The notes: generated by a model not told the origin, from the letters alone. A DNA stretch of 64,000 bases from Bacillota bacterium (GCA_023407175.1 JAEYMU010000053.1:620001-684000); one strand, 5' to 3'. Positions 1 to 8,320 are shown, counted from the stretch's first letter. Numbers and translations are program-made.

Positions 1-71
1 TCCTCATATCACAAGCCTGCTTATGATATGCACCAATAAATAGTTTGAAAGTACCTTTCAAACTTTCTCCT
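1..71 (+). repeat. Degenerate copy of a double-hairpin intergenic repeat
   Basis: This stretch matches, with several changes, the 78-bp repeat present at 35573-35729 (two copies) and 45483-45564. The shared parts are ATATCACAAGCCTGCTT followed by an A/T spacer and then AGTTTGAAAGT, a short loop and its reverse complement ACTTTCAAACT-like arm. The first hairpin is worn (TATGATAT replaces TGCGATA). It may continue left of the window. Confidence 0.7.
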
Positions 72-79
72 TCCGCATT

Positions 80-128
80 GGTGAATGAATATTCACTCAT
101 ATTTTATCATACGCACAGGTTTTTTCAA
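80..128 (-). promoter_or_regulatory. Leftward promoter with TetR-type operator
   Basis: Read on the minus strand, TTGAAA (128-123), a 16-nt spacer and TAAAAT (106-101) form a plausible sigma-A promoter pointing out of the window to the left. It is followed by the 21-bp palindrome at 80-100, whose minus-strand form ATGAGTGAATATTCATTCAC differs in only two positions from the operator at 208-228. Inference: the promoter serves a divergent gene beyond the left edge, probably the TetR-family repressor itself. Confidence 0.6.
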
Positions 129-174
129 TATAAAATTGTAAAAATATTTCTTAATTACAATTTTCAAGAAAGAA

Positions 175-228
175 TTGACATTTCCCGGTAGTATGTATAT
201 ACTGATAATGAGTGAATGCTCATTCACC
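175..228 (+). promoter_or_regulatory. Rightward sigma-A promoter overlapped by TetR-type operator
   Basis: TTGACA (175-180) is separated by 17 nt from TATACT (198-203), a near-consensus promoter. The palindrome ATGAGTGAATGCTCATTCAC at 208-228 covers the expected transcription start, so a bound protein would block initiation. The TGAATGNNCATTCA core is typical of TetR/AcrR operators. The twin operator at 80-100 indicates shared control of two divergent transcription units. Confidence 0.7.
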
Positions 229-293
229 GATTATATTTTATGGAAAGTCATATGAACCGGAGAGAACGGTTTTATATGAAGATAGGAGGGGCA

Positions 294-1769
294 ATGGATA
301 ACCGATTTGCAATTTCAGAATATCCCAATTGTGATACTGTCACAAAACAACTGGATGAGTTAATTCAAAAGCCGATTTACACAATAAAACCTGAGGCTTT
401 GAAAAATTATGTGGACGAATACTACGGCAAGAAATGTGTTAAGTCCAAGGCTATCATCGATGATGCAAAGGAGCTGATTCCGGGAGGAGTGCAGCACAAT
501 CTGGCGTTTAACCATCCCTTCCCCCTTGTATTTACAAAGGCTGACGGTGCTTACCTTTATGACATCGACGGCAACCAGTATTACGATTTCCTTCAAGCCG
601 GAGGTCCTACTGTGCTTGGGAGTAATCCTGAAACAGTCCGCAGCAAGGTAATCGAGCTGTTAAATGACTGCGGCCCCTCCACCGGCTTATTCCATGAATT
701 TGAATATAAACTGGCTAAGAAAATATCCGATAGTATTGCTTCCGTAGAAATGTTTCGTATGCTTGGCTCAGGTACCGAGGCCTGTATGGCGGCTATCCGT
801 GTAGCGCGTCTTGCTACGAAGAAGAAATATATTATTAAAATGGGCGGTGCCTATCATGGCTGGAGCGACCAGCTTGCTTACGGCATCCGAATTCCGGGTT
901 CCAAATGGACACAGGCTCATGGGGTTCCCCACTTCTGCTTTAAGAAGACACAGGAATTCTTTCCAAATGACCTGCACGACCTGGAACGCAAATTGAGGCG
1001 TAATAAACTCCATGGCGGTACTGCTGCCGTTATGCTGGAGCCTCTCGGACCGGAGAGCGGAACCCGTCCGGTTGATAAGGATTTTTGTAAGGGAGTTGAA
1101 AGGCTTTGCCATAAATACGGTGCTTTACTTATCTTTGATGAGGTTGTAACCGCTTTCCGTGTCGGTATGGCAGGTGCGCAGGGATATTTTGGTGTCACTC
1201 CCGATCTTACGGTATTCGGTAAGGTAGTTGCCGGAGGTTATCCGGGCGCAGGCGGCCTCGGCGGTAAAAAGGAATATATGAAATATCTTGCTGCAGGCAT
1301 CCAGACCGGAGATAAGCACAAGAAGGCTTTGATCGGAGGCACTATGGCCGCCAATCCCTTAAGCTGTGTTGCCGGCTACTATACCCTGGAAGAAATTGAG
1401 AAGACCAATGCCGCCCAAAGGGCCGGACAGATGGGTGACAAGCTGACCAAGGGCCTGCAGGAATTGATTAAGAAATATAATCTACCCTTCGTTGCCTTTA
1501 ATCAGGGCTCTATCTGCCACCTGGAAACTGTGGGCACCATGCACTATTCCATCAACTGGAAGAAGCCCTGGCAGATACCCGCAGTACTTAATGCAACCTC
1601 AGTGCGCAAGAAGGAGATGGAGCATATGGGTGCCGCCTATATGGCAGAGGGTATTGTAACCCTGGCTGGCAGCAGGCTCTATACCAGCGCCGCCTATACC
1701 GATGAAATGATTGCGGATGCTCTGGCAAAATTTGAACGCGTATTTGCTAATGTGGCTGTGACTTTATGA
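294..1769 (+). CDS. Class III aminotransferase, glutamate-1-semialdehyde aminomutase-like
   Basis: The 491-residue product is a cytosolic PLP enzyme of the class III aminotransferase family; closest in layout to glutamate-1-semialdehyde 2,1-aminomutase. The cofactor motifs are visible: the Asp of IFDEVVTAFR at about residue 282 and the Schiff-base Lys of FGKVVAGGYP at about 310, plus the GSGTEA phosphate-binding loop and YHGWSD. I chose the ATG at 294 because AGGAGG lies 7 nt ahead; an open frame runs further back to 216 but would start inside the operator. It heads an operon with a class II aldolase and an MFS transporter and no other haem genes, so a role in haem synthesis is unlikely. Catabolism of an amino compound is an inference; the substrate is unknown. 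Confidence 0.85.
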   Translation: MDNRFAISEYPNCDTVTKQLDELIQKPIYTIKPEALKNYVDEYYGKKCVKSKAIIDDAKELIPGGVQHNLAFNHPFPLVFTKADGAYLYDIDGNQYYDFLQAGGPTVLGSNPETVRSKVIELLNDCGPSTGLFHEFEYKLAKKISDSIASVEMFRMLGSGTEACMAAIRVARLATKKKYIIKMGGAYHGWSDQLAYGIRIPGSKWTQAHGVPHFCFKKTQEFFPNDLHDLERKLRRNKLHGGTAAVMLEPLGPESGTRPVDKDFCKGVERLCHKYGALLIFDEVVTAFRVGMAGAQGYFGVTPDLTVFGKVVAGGYPGAGGLGGKKEYMKYLAAGIQTGDKHKKALIGGTMAANPLSCVAGYYTLEEIEKTNAAQRAGQMGDKLTKGLQELIKKYNLPFVAFNQGSICHLETVGTMHYSINWKKPWQIPAVLNATSVRKKEMEHMGAAYMAEGIVTLAGSRLYTSAAYTDEMIADALAKFERVFANVAVTL

Positions 1770-1817
1770 AGCCCGCATAAGCTCCATTCATAACAAAAAC
1801 TTATAACGAAAAGCAAC

Positions 1818-1855
1818 GGGGCTGTGGTAGATCATGCATAAGATTACACAGCCCC
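1818..1855 (+). terminator. Hairpin between aminotransferase and aldolase
   Basis: GGGGCTGTG (1818-1826) pairs perfectly with CACAGCCCC (1847-1855) across a 20-nt loop. Only a short ATATTT follows, so it is a weak terminator at best. It may lower expression of the two downstream genes or stabilise the upstream message. Confidence 0.45.
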
Positions 1856-1921
1856 ATATTTGCAGTGCAAATCACTTTCACAATATTTTGTGCCGTCAAG
1901 GGCGGCGGAATGAGAGGTAGT

Positions 1922-3151
1922 ATGACAGTAAAGGAAGCTAAGGAAGTTGTAGTCCTTGCCGGACGAAAACTGGTGGAGTCCGGCCTGATTGCCCGTACCT
2001 GGGGAAATGTAAGCTGTCGCATCAGTGAAAGCCATTTTGTAATCACCCCCAGCGGAAGAGATTATCTGTCCCTGACTCCGGAGGAAATTGTTGAGGTTGC
2101 CATTGCAGACTTAAGCTATCAGAGCAATATTAAGCCTTCTTCGGAAAAAGGAGTTCATGCCGAGGTTTACAAGCTTCATCCTGAGATTAATTTTGTAATC
2201 CATACCCATCAGGAGCATGCCTCCTGTGCCGGCGTACTGGGAATGGACTCCATCCCCGTATCCGCTGAATATACCCTGCTGAAAGGCGAAGTAATCTGCG
2301 CCCGGTATGGCCTCCCTGGGACAAAGAAGCTGCGAAAGGGTGTCGCTGACGCCCTGACACAGGCAAAGGGCAAGGCAATCCTTATGAAAAATCACGGTGC
2401 ACTCTGCTTTGGTGCAAATTATGAAGAAACCTTCCGCGTAGCAATGGAGCTTGAGCATGCCTGCGGACAGTTTATACTTGACCAATATCATAAAATTGGT
2501 GATAATACGATTAATGATCCCATTCGAATCGGCTGCTTTGCCCTTTCAAAGCTCACAGAGAAGGCCATCACCGTGGAAGACAAGGCTACTCTTCTGCCCT
2601 TCGAAAGTGAACGAAATTCGGAAGGCTTTTGTCTGAAAATCGGCGATGCTGCCTATGATTTTAAATCTAACGGTCAGGACGACTTCGCCACCTTAAAATC
2701 AGATGACCCGGCTGGGGCAGATCCGGTGCTGCTTAAGGAAGCCCGGCTTCATAGCCAGATTTATAAAGATCACACGGATATTCAAGCCATCGTCCATGCC
2801 GATACCCCCGGAATTATTGCGGTATCCTGTGCTGAAATCAAGCTTCTTCCACTTTTGGACGACTTTGCACAGATTGCGGGCACCTCGGTTAAAGCCTCTT
2901 CCACTGATGCTAAAAAGGTATCTGCCAGCTTAAGCTCTGCTTCTGCCGTATTTATTAAAAATTACGGTGCCCTATGCTGCGGAGGGAGTAAGGGAGATGC
3001 TTTTGCCTCGGCAATCGTAACGGAGAAGAACAGCAATGCCCTGATCAGTGCGGCCCTTTTTGGCAAGGTGCACTATATAAAGCATCTGGAGGCTGCTTTG
3101 ATGCGGTTTGTCTATTTAAAGAAATATTCCAAACAAATGAATAAGAAATAA
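1922..3151 (+). CDS. Two-domain class II aldolase/adducin family protein
   Basis: This 409-residue protein carries two class II aldolase-like folds in tandem. The first (about residues 1-200) keeps the metal-ligand pattern of the family: IHTHQEHASC with His94 and His96 and a later MKNHGALCFG. The second (about 215-400) has the same frame, with AIVHADTPG and IKNYGALCCGG, but the HxH is reduced to one His and the last His is Tyr, so it probably no longer binds zinc. Family members cleave or epimerise sugar phosphates or related hydroxy compounds. The ATG at 1922 follows GAGAGG; starting at 1910 would add four residues. The gene shares an operon with the aminotransferase upstream and is 16 nt ahead of the MFS gene. 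The real substrate cannot be read from the sequence. Confidence 0.8.
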   Translation: MTVKEAKEVVVLAGRKLVESGLIARTWGNVSCRISESHFVITPSGRDYLSLTPEEIVEVAIADLSYQSNIKPSSEKGVHAEVYKLHPEINFVIHTHQEHASCAGVLGMDSIPVSAEYTLLKGEVICARYGLPGTKKLRKGVADALTQAKGKAILMKNHGALCFGANYEETFRVAMELEHACGQFILDQYHKIGDNTINDPIRIGCFALSKLTEKAITVEDKATLLPFESERNSEGFCLKIGDAAYDFKSNGQDDFATLKSDDPAGADPVLLKEARLHSQIYKDHTDIQAIVHADTPGIIAVSCAEIKLLPLLDDFAQIAGTSVKASSTDAKKVSASLSSASAVFIKNYGALCCGGSKGDAFASAIVTEKNSNALISAALFGKVHYIKHLEAALMRFVYLKKYSKQMNKK

Positions 3152-3167
3152 GGGGGATGACTGAAAA

Positions 3168-4376
3168 ATGTCAAAAGAAACTGGGCTGCGGTATCGTTTT
3201 GTTATTCTGCTGGCAATTATACCAAGTATCATTTCTACAGAAATCATGTGGCTTTCCCTGGCTCCGATCTCCAGTATGGCTGAAGAATATTACGGAGTCA
3301 GCGGCTTAAGCATTTCCATGTTTTCCATGAGCTATATGATTATGTATATTATATTTTCCATCCCGGCCTCCTGGGTTGTGGATAAGTTCGGTTTTCGCGT
3401 CTCTCTTATCATCGGTGCCTCTATCACTGCTATCTTTGGATTCGTCCGTGCCTTCTGCGCAGATGATTTCACGATCGTACTGATTGCCCAGTTCATTATT
3501 GCCATAGGACAGCCCTTTTTGCTTAACATCTCCACCAAGGTCCCTGCCAACTGGTTTCCTGTCTCTGAGCGCTCCACGGCTGCCGGACTTCTGACCATGG
3601 CGCAATATATCGGCTTTGCCGTTCCGATGCTTTTGGCTCCTATGCTGGCGCAGGAGTACGGGATAGCAGATGCCTTTCTGGTATTTGCTATCATTGCGGC
3701 AGTCTCTGCCCTGATTGCCATTATATTTACAAGAGAAAAGCCAAAGGTTGCACCACCCGGACCGGTGGCGGAAAAGGAAGAATTTAGATTAAAATCTGTT
3801 AAGGCTTTATTCATTAACAAGGCCTTTTTGTTGGTAATGTTCATTTGCCTGATCTCCATGGGTATTTTCAACACTCTGCTCACTCTGCTGGAGACTATTT
3901 TGCTGCCCCGCGGTATTACCTCCGCCGAGGCCGGCGTTGTCGGAAGTATTTTTGTCGTGGCGGGAATTATTGGCGCCGTCCTGCTTCCGATTATTTCAGA
4001 TAAGCTACATAAACGAGTCGTCTTCTTTATCGCCTGTATCGCACTTTTAATTCCGGTCTATCTGGGCTTTACCTTTATCGGCAGCTATCTTTTGCTTGCT
4101 GTTCTTGCGGGTATTGCCGGTTTTCTGACTATGGGGGTCGCTCCCATCCTGTTCCAGCATGGCACCGAGGTGGCCTATCCCCTTCCGGAGGGTACTTCAC
4201 TGGGCGTTATTTTACTCATGGGGCAAATCTCCGGCGCATTATTTGTATACCTGTTTGATGTGCTCCAGAACGCTTCCGGCTCTATTCTGCTCCCGATGCT
4301 TTGCATCGTAGCTCTGACAGCGGCGGAGCTTCCCGCGACACTGCGGATGAAGGAATCCAAGCTGAATACACAATAA
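3168..4376 (+). CDS. MFS transporter
   Basis: A 402-residue integral membrane protein with about twelve hydrophobic segments in two halves split by a charged loop near residues 185-205 (EKPKVAPPGPVAEKEE). The first half contains the DKFGFR loop between helices 2 and 3, the usual DxxGxR-like MFS signature. GGGGG lies 14 nt before the ATG. It is the last gene of the TetR-controlled operon and ends in a terminator, so it probably imports the compound that the aminotransferase and aldolase act on, or exports a product. Substrate unknown. Confidence 0.85.
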   Translation: MSKETGLRYRFVILLAIIPSIISTEIMWLSLAPISSMAEEYYGVSGLSISMFSMSYMIMYIIFSIPASWVVDKFGFRVSLIIGASITAIFGFVRAFCADDFTIVLIAQFIIAIGQPFLLNISTKVPANWFPVSERSTAAGLLTMAQYIGFAVPMLLAPMLAQEYGIADAFLVFAIIAAVSALIAIIFTREKPKVAPPGPVAEKEEFRLKSVKALFINKAFLLVMFICLISMGIFNTLLTLLETILLPRGITSAEAGVVGSIFVVAGIIGAVLLPIISDKLHKRVVFFIACIALLIPVYLGFTFIGSYLLLAVLAGIAGFLTMGVAPILFQHGTEVAYPLPEGTSLGVILLMGQISGALFVYLFDVLQNASGSILLPMLCIVALTAAELPATLRMKESKLNTQ

Positions 4377-4394
4377 TGATATATTCTTTTTTGA

Positions 4395-4430
4395 GGGTGT
4401 TCCCAAGACTTTGGGGATACCCTTATTTTT
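4395..4430 (+). terminator. Intrinsic terminator after MFS gene
   Basis: GGGTGTTCCC (4395-4404) pairs with GGGGATACCC (4413-4422), using two G-U pairs, and is followed by TTATTTTT. It closes the 294-4376 operon. Confidence 0.75.
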
Positions 4431-4467
4431 GTTGATTTGACTTTTCATGGAAAATATCATATAAATA
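4431..4467 (+). promoter_or_regulatory. 37-bp promoter-like repeat, copy 1
   Basis: This segment is identical to 7417-7453 at 36 of 37 positions. It contains TTGACT, and a TATATAA-like element (ATCATATAAAT) about 17 nt later, so it reads as a sigma-A promoter. In both places it starts immediately behind a hairpin and T-run and lies 70-85 nt ahead of a gene. Confidence 0.6.
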
Positions 4468-4549
4468 AAATATGTAAAAAATAAGCTATGCATTCTTAAT
4501 TATAGAGACCTGTCATACGATATTAATTCTATAACAAAGGAGACCTTCG

Positions 4550-5134
4550 ATGAATATAAACATATTTCTGTTTGACGGCTTTGAAACCCTGGATGCCTTT
4601 GGGCCAGTTGAAATTCTTGGCAGAATGGAAGAATATCGCTTATGCTACTATTCCATTTATGGCGGGACTGTCATAAGCGCTCAGAATACCTCTATCTCGA
4701 CAGAAAGCATTCAAACTGCGGCAAAAGAAGGTATTCTGGTAATCCCCGGAGGCAGAGGAACCAGGGCACTGGTGAATGACAGCATATTTATTGATACGTT
4801 AAAGAACGCAGCGGAGCAAGCCTCCTACTGTTTATCCATATGTACCGGCTCTGCATTATTAGCAAAAACCGGGCTTTTGAACGGCAGACGGGCAACCTCT
4901 AACAAGAAGGCATTTTCATGGGTAACATCCCTTAATTCCAGTGTTGGTTGGGTGAAGAAGGCCAGGTGGGTGACAGACGGAAAATACTACACCTCTTCAG
5001 GTGTCTCAGCCGGAATTGATATGACCCTGGGCTTTATCAGGGACCGCTTTGGTGAAGCTGCTGCAGTAAAGATAGCAGACGATATTGAGTATATCTGGAA
5101 CAACGATTGTAGCAGGGACAGTTTCGCCATATAA
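4550..5134 (+). CDS. DJ-1/PfpI family protein
   Basis: The 194-residue protein has the DJ-1/PfpI fold features: N-terminal MNINIFLFDGFETLDAFGP, a Glu at position 21 and the nucleophile elbow SICTGSALLA with Cys98. Members closest to this layout include isonitrile hydratase-like and AraC-N-terminal-like amidases; the family also has glyoxalase and stress proteins. AAAGGAG is 8 nt ahead of the ATG. Its own promoter-like repeat is at 4431-4467. The enzymatic activity cannot be assigned with confidence. Confidence 0.8.
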   Translation: MNINIFLFDGFETLDAFGPVEILGRMEEYRLCYYSIYGGTVISAQNTSISTESIQTAAKEGILVIPGGRGTRALVNDSIFIDTLKNAAEQASYCLSICTGSALLAKTGLLNGRRATSNKKAFSWVTSLNSSVGWVKKARWVTDGKYYTSSGVSAGIDMTLGFIRDRFGEAAAVKIADDIEYIWNNDCSRDSFAI

Positions 5135-5169
5135 CACTAACAATTGTGAAAAACGGGGAGCTTATTATG

Positions 5170-5276
5170 AAGGGCCGTACTTTCTCAGATCAATGAATAT
5201 GCTTACTATAATGATGCGTCAGTCCGGGATGAAGTACAATTCATCTGGTATCTGGATTTATAAGCCATAGATTCAG
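5170..5276 (+). pseudogene. Possible remnant of a degraded gene
   Basis: Between the PfpI gene and the convergent methyltransferase, one frame encodes about 26 codons ending in DEVQFIWYLDL at a TAA, with a protein-like composition but no start codon (a TGA lies directly in front). It may be the 3' scrap of a decayed gene. Nothing else is recognisable in 5135-5288. Confidence 0.2.
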
Positions 5277-5288
5277 AAAAGAGCTTTG

Positions 5289-6422
5289 CTATCTTCCCCC
5301 TTCTCCCAGGAAAGCGTTATAATCCTTCTCCGTATTTACTGCAACCGCTGCCATCGCTTCCTCCCGGCCCAGCTTCCGAAGCGCTGCATTTCTATGCCTT
5401 CCATCAAAGGGCTCATAAATTCCGTCATGGTAATGCACAATCATGGGCGGCATATCCCACCCCTCTCTGATTGCAGACACCATGGTGTCAATCTCCTGAT
5501 GGAACCAGGTAATATCGTTAGGCTCGGTTATATACTCCGGTACTCCCCCTGCAACGTTCAAGTCTGTCAGGCGGATTGGCACCAACCTGGCAAAACGGAA
5601 ATTATTTTCTGCAAGCCCGTCTGCCAGAGGAATATTCTTCCCGTCGCCGCGCAGGAACAGCTGTACCCAATCTGCAAGCCGCCCCTGTTTCTCATACTCT
5701 CTCGCACAGGTTAGCGTGCCAAAGATCCGTTTCTTATACAGCTCAAATTTTCTCTTTCCAAGTATCTGCTTTTCCAACCTTTGATAAATTTCCGTTTTGA
5801 TTTTCTGCTTTTTGTCCATACAAATTCCAATTACCGTATCCCTGCTGCAGACACCGGAAAGTGCCTCCAACAGGCTGGTGGCACCGCCCCTGTCCTCGTT
5901 CCAGGAAGCCAGGTTACCATAAGGAACATCCGTGAGGATTATGTCTGGTATAAAGGGAAGATCACTTATCCTCAAGGCATCCCGTTCAAAGATATCGGTT
6001 TTAGGCTCTCCTTGAAGCAGCTTTTCAAGCCGTTCCATACTATGGAGTGCCTGTAAATGTGATTCCTTTCTGTATTCCTGATACAGGCTCTCCAGTTCCG
6101 CCCTTCTCTTTTCCAGTCCCTGCTTTGTCAAAAGCCTCATATTGTCCTTTGCCAGCTTAATACTTGCCGGGTCTACATCGCTTCCGTAAAGCTCTGCCAG
6201 GGTATCATTTCTGGCTAAGCCCAATACGGTAAGCATATAGGCTCCTCCACAGCAGCAGTCATAAAGACACAGGTCCTTTTTCTTCTCACAGTATTGCAGG
6301 CACCGTTCATAGAGCTCCAGAGTCAGTCGGACCGGAAAGGTTGCCAATCCTCCCATATGATAAATTACCCGGCCGCTGGCAAAATCCTCATAATTTTCAT
6401 GCAAAGTATATTTATATTCCAT
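5289..6422 (-). CDS. AviRa-like 23S rRNA methyltransferase with ParB-like C-terminal domain
   Basis: Residues 1 to about 250 resemble AviRa, the SAM-dependent N2-guanine methyltransferase of 23S rRNA that gives avilamycin resistance: ASGRVIYHMGG and FPVRLTLELYERC at the N-terminus, then YDCCCGGAYMLTVLGL (SAM loop), GSDVDPASIKLAKDN and the catalytic-type motif ILTDVPYGN. The last ~110 residues (MPPMIVHYHDGIYEPFDGRHRNAAL) look like a ParB/sulfiredoxin-type nucleoside-binding domain, which AviRa itself does not have as far as I know. The ATG at 6422 follows GGGAGGGGAG; an upstream ATG at 6461 would overlap the preceding gene. The neighbour 13 nt upstream is a SpoU-type methyltransferase, as with AviRb. 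Ribosome-modifying resistance is inferred from this pairing. Confidence 0.7.
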   Translation of the reverse strand: MEYKYTLHENYEDFASGRVIYHMGGLATFPVRLTLELYERCLQYCEKKKDLCLYDCCCGGAYMLTVLGLARNDTLAELYGSDVDPASIKLAKDNMRLLTKQGLEKRRAELESLYQEYRKESHLQALHSMERLEKLLQGEPKTDIFERDALRISDLPFIPDIILTDVPYGNLASWNEDRGGATSLLEALSGVCSRDTVIGICMDKKQKIKTEIYQRLEKQILGKRKFELYKKRIFGTLTCAREYEKQGRLADWVQLFLRGDGKNIPLADGLAENNFRFARLVPIRLTDLNVAGGVPEYITEPNDITWFHQEIDTMVSAIREGWDMPPMIVHYHDGIYEPFDGRHRNAALRKLGREEAMAAVAVNTEKDYNAFLGEGGR

Positions 6423-6435
6423 GCTCCCCTCCCAA

Positions 6436-7254
6436 TTAGCTTCTCTGTCTCGCGGCTTCATAAAACATCACTGTAGCCGCACATCCGACATTGAAGGAGG
6501 TTGCATAGGCGGTCGAAGCCATTGGAATGGTTGCGAGTACGTCACAGCACTCCTTAAAGGCATTGCATAATCCATCGGTTTCATTGCCTATCATAAATAA
6601 AACCGGCCCGGTCAGATTCAGCCGATAAAGTGGATGCTCCTGATGGGCAGTTGTCCCTATCGCTTGAAAGTCTGAATACCGCTGCTTCATCTTACTGATA
6701 AATTCCATCACCTTCTGATTTTCAGAAACTCTGATTACCGGAAGATTAAAGAAGGAGCCCATGGATGCAACCACTACCTCTGGGTCATATAAATCAACGG
6801 CATGTCCCGTAATGATAAGCCCCTCCACTCCCAGAGCATCACAGGAACGGATGATGGTGCCAAGGTTCCCCTTGTTGGAGGGTCTGTCAAATAACGCAAG
6901 CACCGGGTTGGCAGAAAGGGTTAAGATGTCCAGATTGTCCGGACGCATCCCTACAATTGCCAGAAGCTCTGAGGTATCCTCTTTTCCGCTTAAATCCTGC
7001 AAAAGCTGGTCACTTAGCTGATAGTTCACCTTTACCGGTGTTTTTGTCAATACTTCCCTGGCCCAATCGGACAGTTTTCTCTCCCCGCTGTAGAGAAAGG
7101 ATTTGATCTCCCAGCCCTTTTGTATGGCCTCCTTGATATTTCGGACACCCTCTACGAGAAATTCCTGATATTTATAGCGTTTATTCCGGTTGCTTTTTAG
7201 TACCTCGAATTTCTGGTACATAGCATTCCTGGTAGTTACCTTTTCAATTTTCAT
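6436..7254 (-). CDS. SpoU/TrmH-family rRNA 2'-O-methyltransferase, AviRb-like
   Basis: A 272-residue SPOUT methyltransferase with the three family motifs: LFDRPSNKGNLGTIIRSCDALG (conserved Asn and Arg), VLFMIGNETDGL and IPMASTAYATSFNVGCAATVMFYE, which form the SAM-binding knot. The N-terminal ~90 residues (KFEVLKSNRNKRYKYQEFLVEG) are an L30e-like RNA-binding substrate domain. It methylates ribose 2'-OH of a 23S rRNA nucleotide in the well-studied members; AviRb acts on U2479. The adjacent downstream gene is AviRa-like, which makes an orthosomycin-resistance pair the best reading, although a general housekeeping TrmH-like role is possible for this gene alone. Confidence 0.75.
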   Translation of the reverse strand: MKIEKVTTRNAMYQKFEVLKSNRNKRYKYQEFLVEGVRNIKEAIQKGWEIKSFLYSGERKLSDWAREVLTKTPVKVNYQLSDQLLQDLSGKEDTSELLAIVGMRPDNLDILTLSANPVLALFDRPSNKGNLGTIIRSCDALGVEGLIITGHAVDLYDPEVVVASMGSFFNLPVIRVSENQKVMEFISKMKQRYSDFQAIGTTAHQEHPLYRLNLTGPVLFMIGNETDGLCNAFKECCDVLATIPMASTAYATSFNVGCAATVMFYEAARQRS

Positions 7255-7390
7255 ATGCCAACTGTCCTTCTAATATTATGATATTATTTCAATTTGCTTA
7301 CGAATATTTTGCTTTCTCTGAAGGTCCTCTGGGCAAATGTCATAAGCTATCCTATACCAGTTTAACTAAGTTTTTATACTTTTACAAGCG

Positions 7391-7453
7391 CAAAACACCG
7401 GAACTCCCAGTGTTTTGTTGATTTGACTTTTCATGGAAAATATTATATAAATA
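7391..7453 (+). promoter_or_regulatory. Hairpin plus 37-bp promoter-like repeat, copy 2
   Basis: CAAAACAC (7391-7398) pairs with GTGTTTTG (7410-7417). The repeat copy follows at 7417-7453 with TTGACT and TATATAA spaced as in a sigma-A promoter; it differs from 4431-4467 at a single base. The next gene starts 71 nt further on. Confidence 0.6.
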
Positions 7454-7524
7454 CTATTAGGAATAAAACAATCCATACTTCTTACATTTCGAAGCTCTGC
7501 CATAACCTTAACGCGAGGATTATT

Positions 7525-8301
7525 ATGAAAAAACTTAAAAGTGTTCTGAATATCACAGCCGGTTATATGCTTTTATTTATACTCACAGCTACTTTTATCT
7601 GCACAGGAGTGCTTACAGGCTGTGCCGCCCCTTTAAAGGATCATGAAAATCAACTCCCGGAGCCTACCGTACAGCCGGAAGTGCTCCCCTCAAGGGATGC
7701 ACTTACTACTCCGTCACCCTCCCCCGGAGCAGACGCGGCAATTCCTGAAGCTGCCGTTTACTCCCCCGACGGCACATGGGCGGTATGGTCCAATGTTCAG
7801 GAAGACCTTGAAGATGAGGACGGATTGCTGTACAGCATTTATCAGGTCCTGCTGTACCACATAAAATCAGAGAAGCTTACGGTATTTGATATCGTCGGAC
7901 GTGATTTTAGCTTTCTCTGGTCTCCGGACAGTAAGCGGGTAGCCGCTACCTATTCCGGAAGAATATGGACCAGCTTTAGCATACTCGATACAGAAGCTCT
8001 TGCTGAAATTCCGGTTTCTGATATAGCTTCCTATATGGAACAGTTTAAAGAGCAGGGGGTTACCTTTGACTATACACTGAATGAGAACCGGCCGGACCCG
8101 CAGATCAATCCCCTGGACTGGTCTCCGGATAGCTCAAAGCTTCTTATTTTCTACCAATGGCATGATACCCAATACACCACTCAAAGCGGCACTTTTCTTT
8201 ATGAAGTTAATTCCGGTCAGGTATCGAAATTGGTACAAAATCCCCCCTCTCCGGAAGTTGACCATGTTCCGGCTGAAATACCCAAGGATTTTGAATGGTA
8301 G
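7525..8301 (+). CDS. Lipoprotein with WD40/TolB-like propeller segments
   Basis: The 258-residue product starts with MKKLKSVLN, a hydrophobic stretch and the lipobox LTGC, so it is likely a lipid-anchored surface protein. A Pro/Ser-rich spacer (about residues 40-75) leads to three short repeats with the signature of TolB/WD40-like propeller blades: YSPDGTWAVWS, FLWSPDSKRVAATYSG and LDWSPDSSKLLIFYQW. Three blades are too few for a closed propeller, so it may be a fragment or pair with another protein. GAGG lies 8 nt ahead of the chosen ATG. Function unknown. Confidence 0.7.
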   Translation: MKKLKSVLNITAGYMLLFILTATFICTGVLTGCAAPLKDHENQLPEPTVQPEVLPSRDALTTPSPSPGADAAIPEAAVYSPDGTWAVWSNVQEDLEDEDGLLYSIYQVLLYHIKSEKLTVFDIVGRDFSFLWSPDSKRVAATYSGRIWTSFSILDTEALAEIPVSDIASYMEQFKEQGVTFDYTLNENRPDPQINPLDWSPDSSKLLIFYQWHDTQYTTQSGTFLYEVNSGQVSKLVQNPPSPEVDHVPAEIPKDFEW

Positions 8302-8320
8302 CCCATGGAGAACGCGATAT

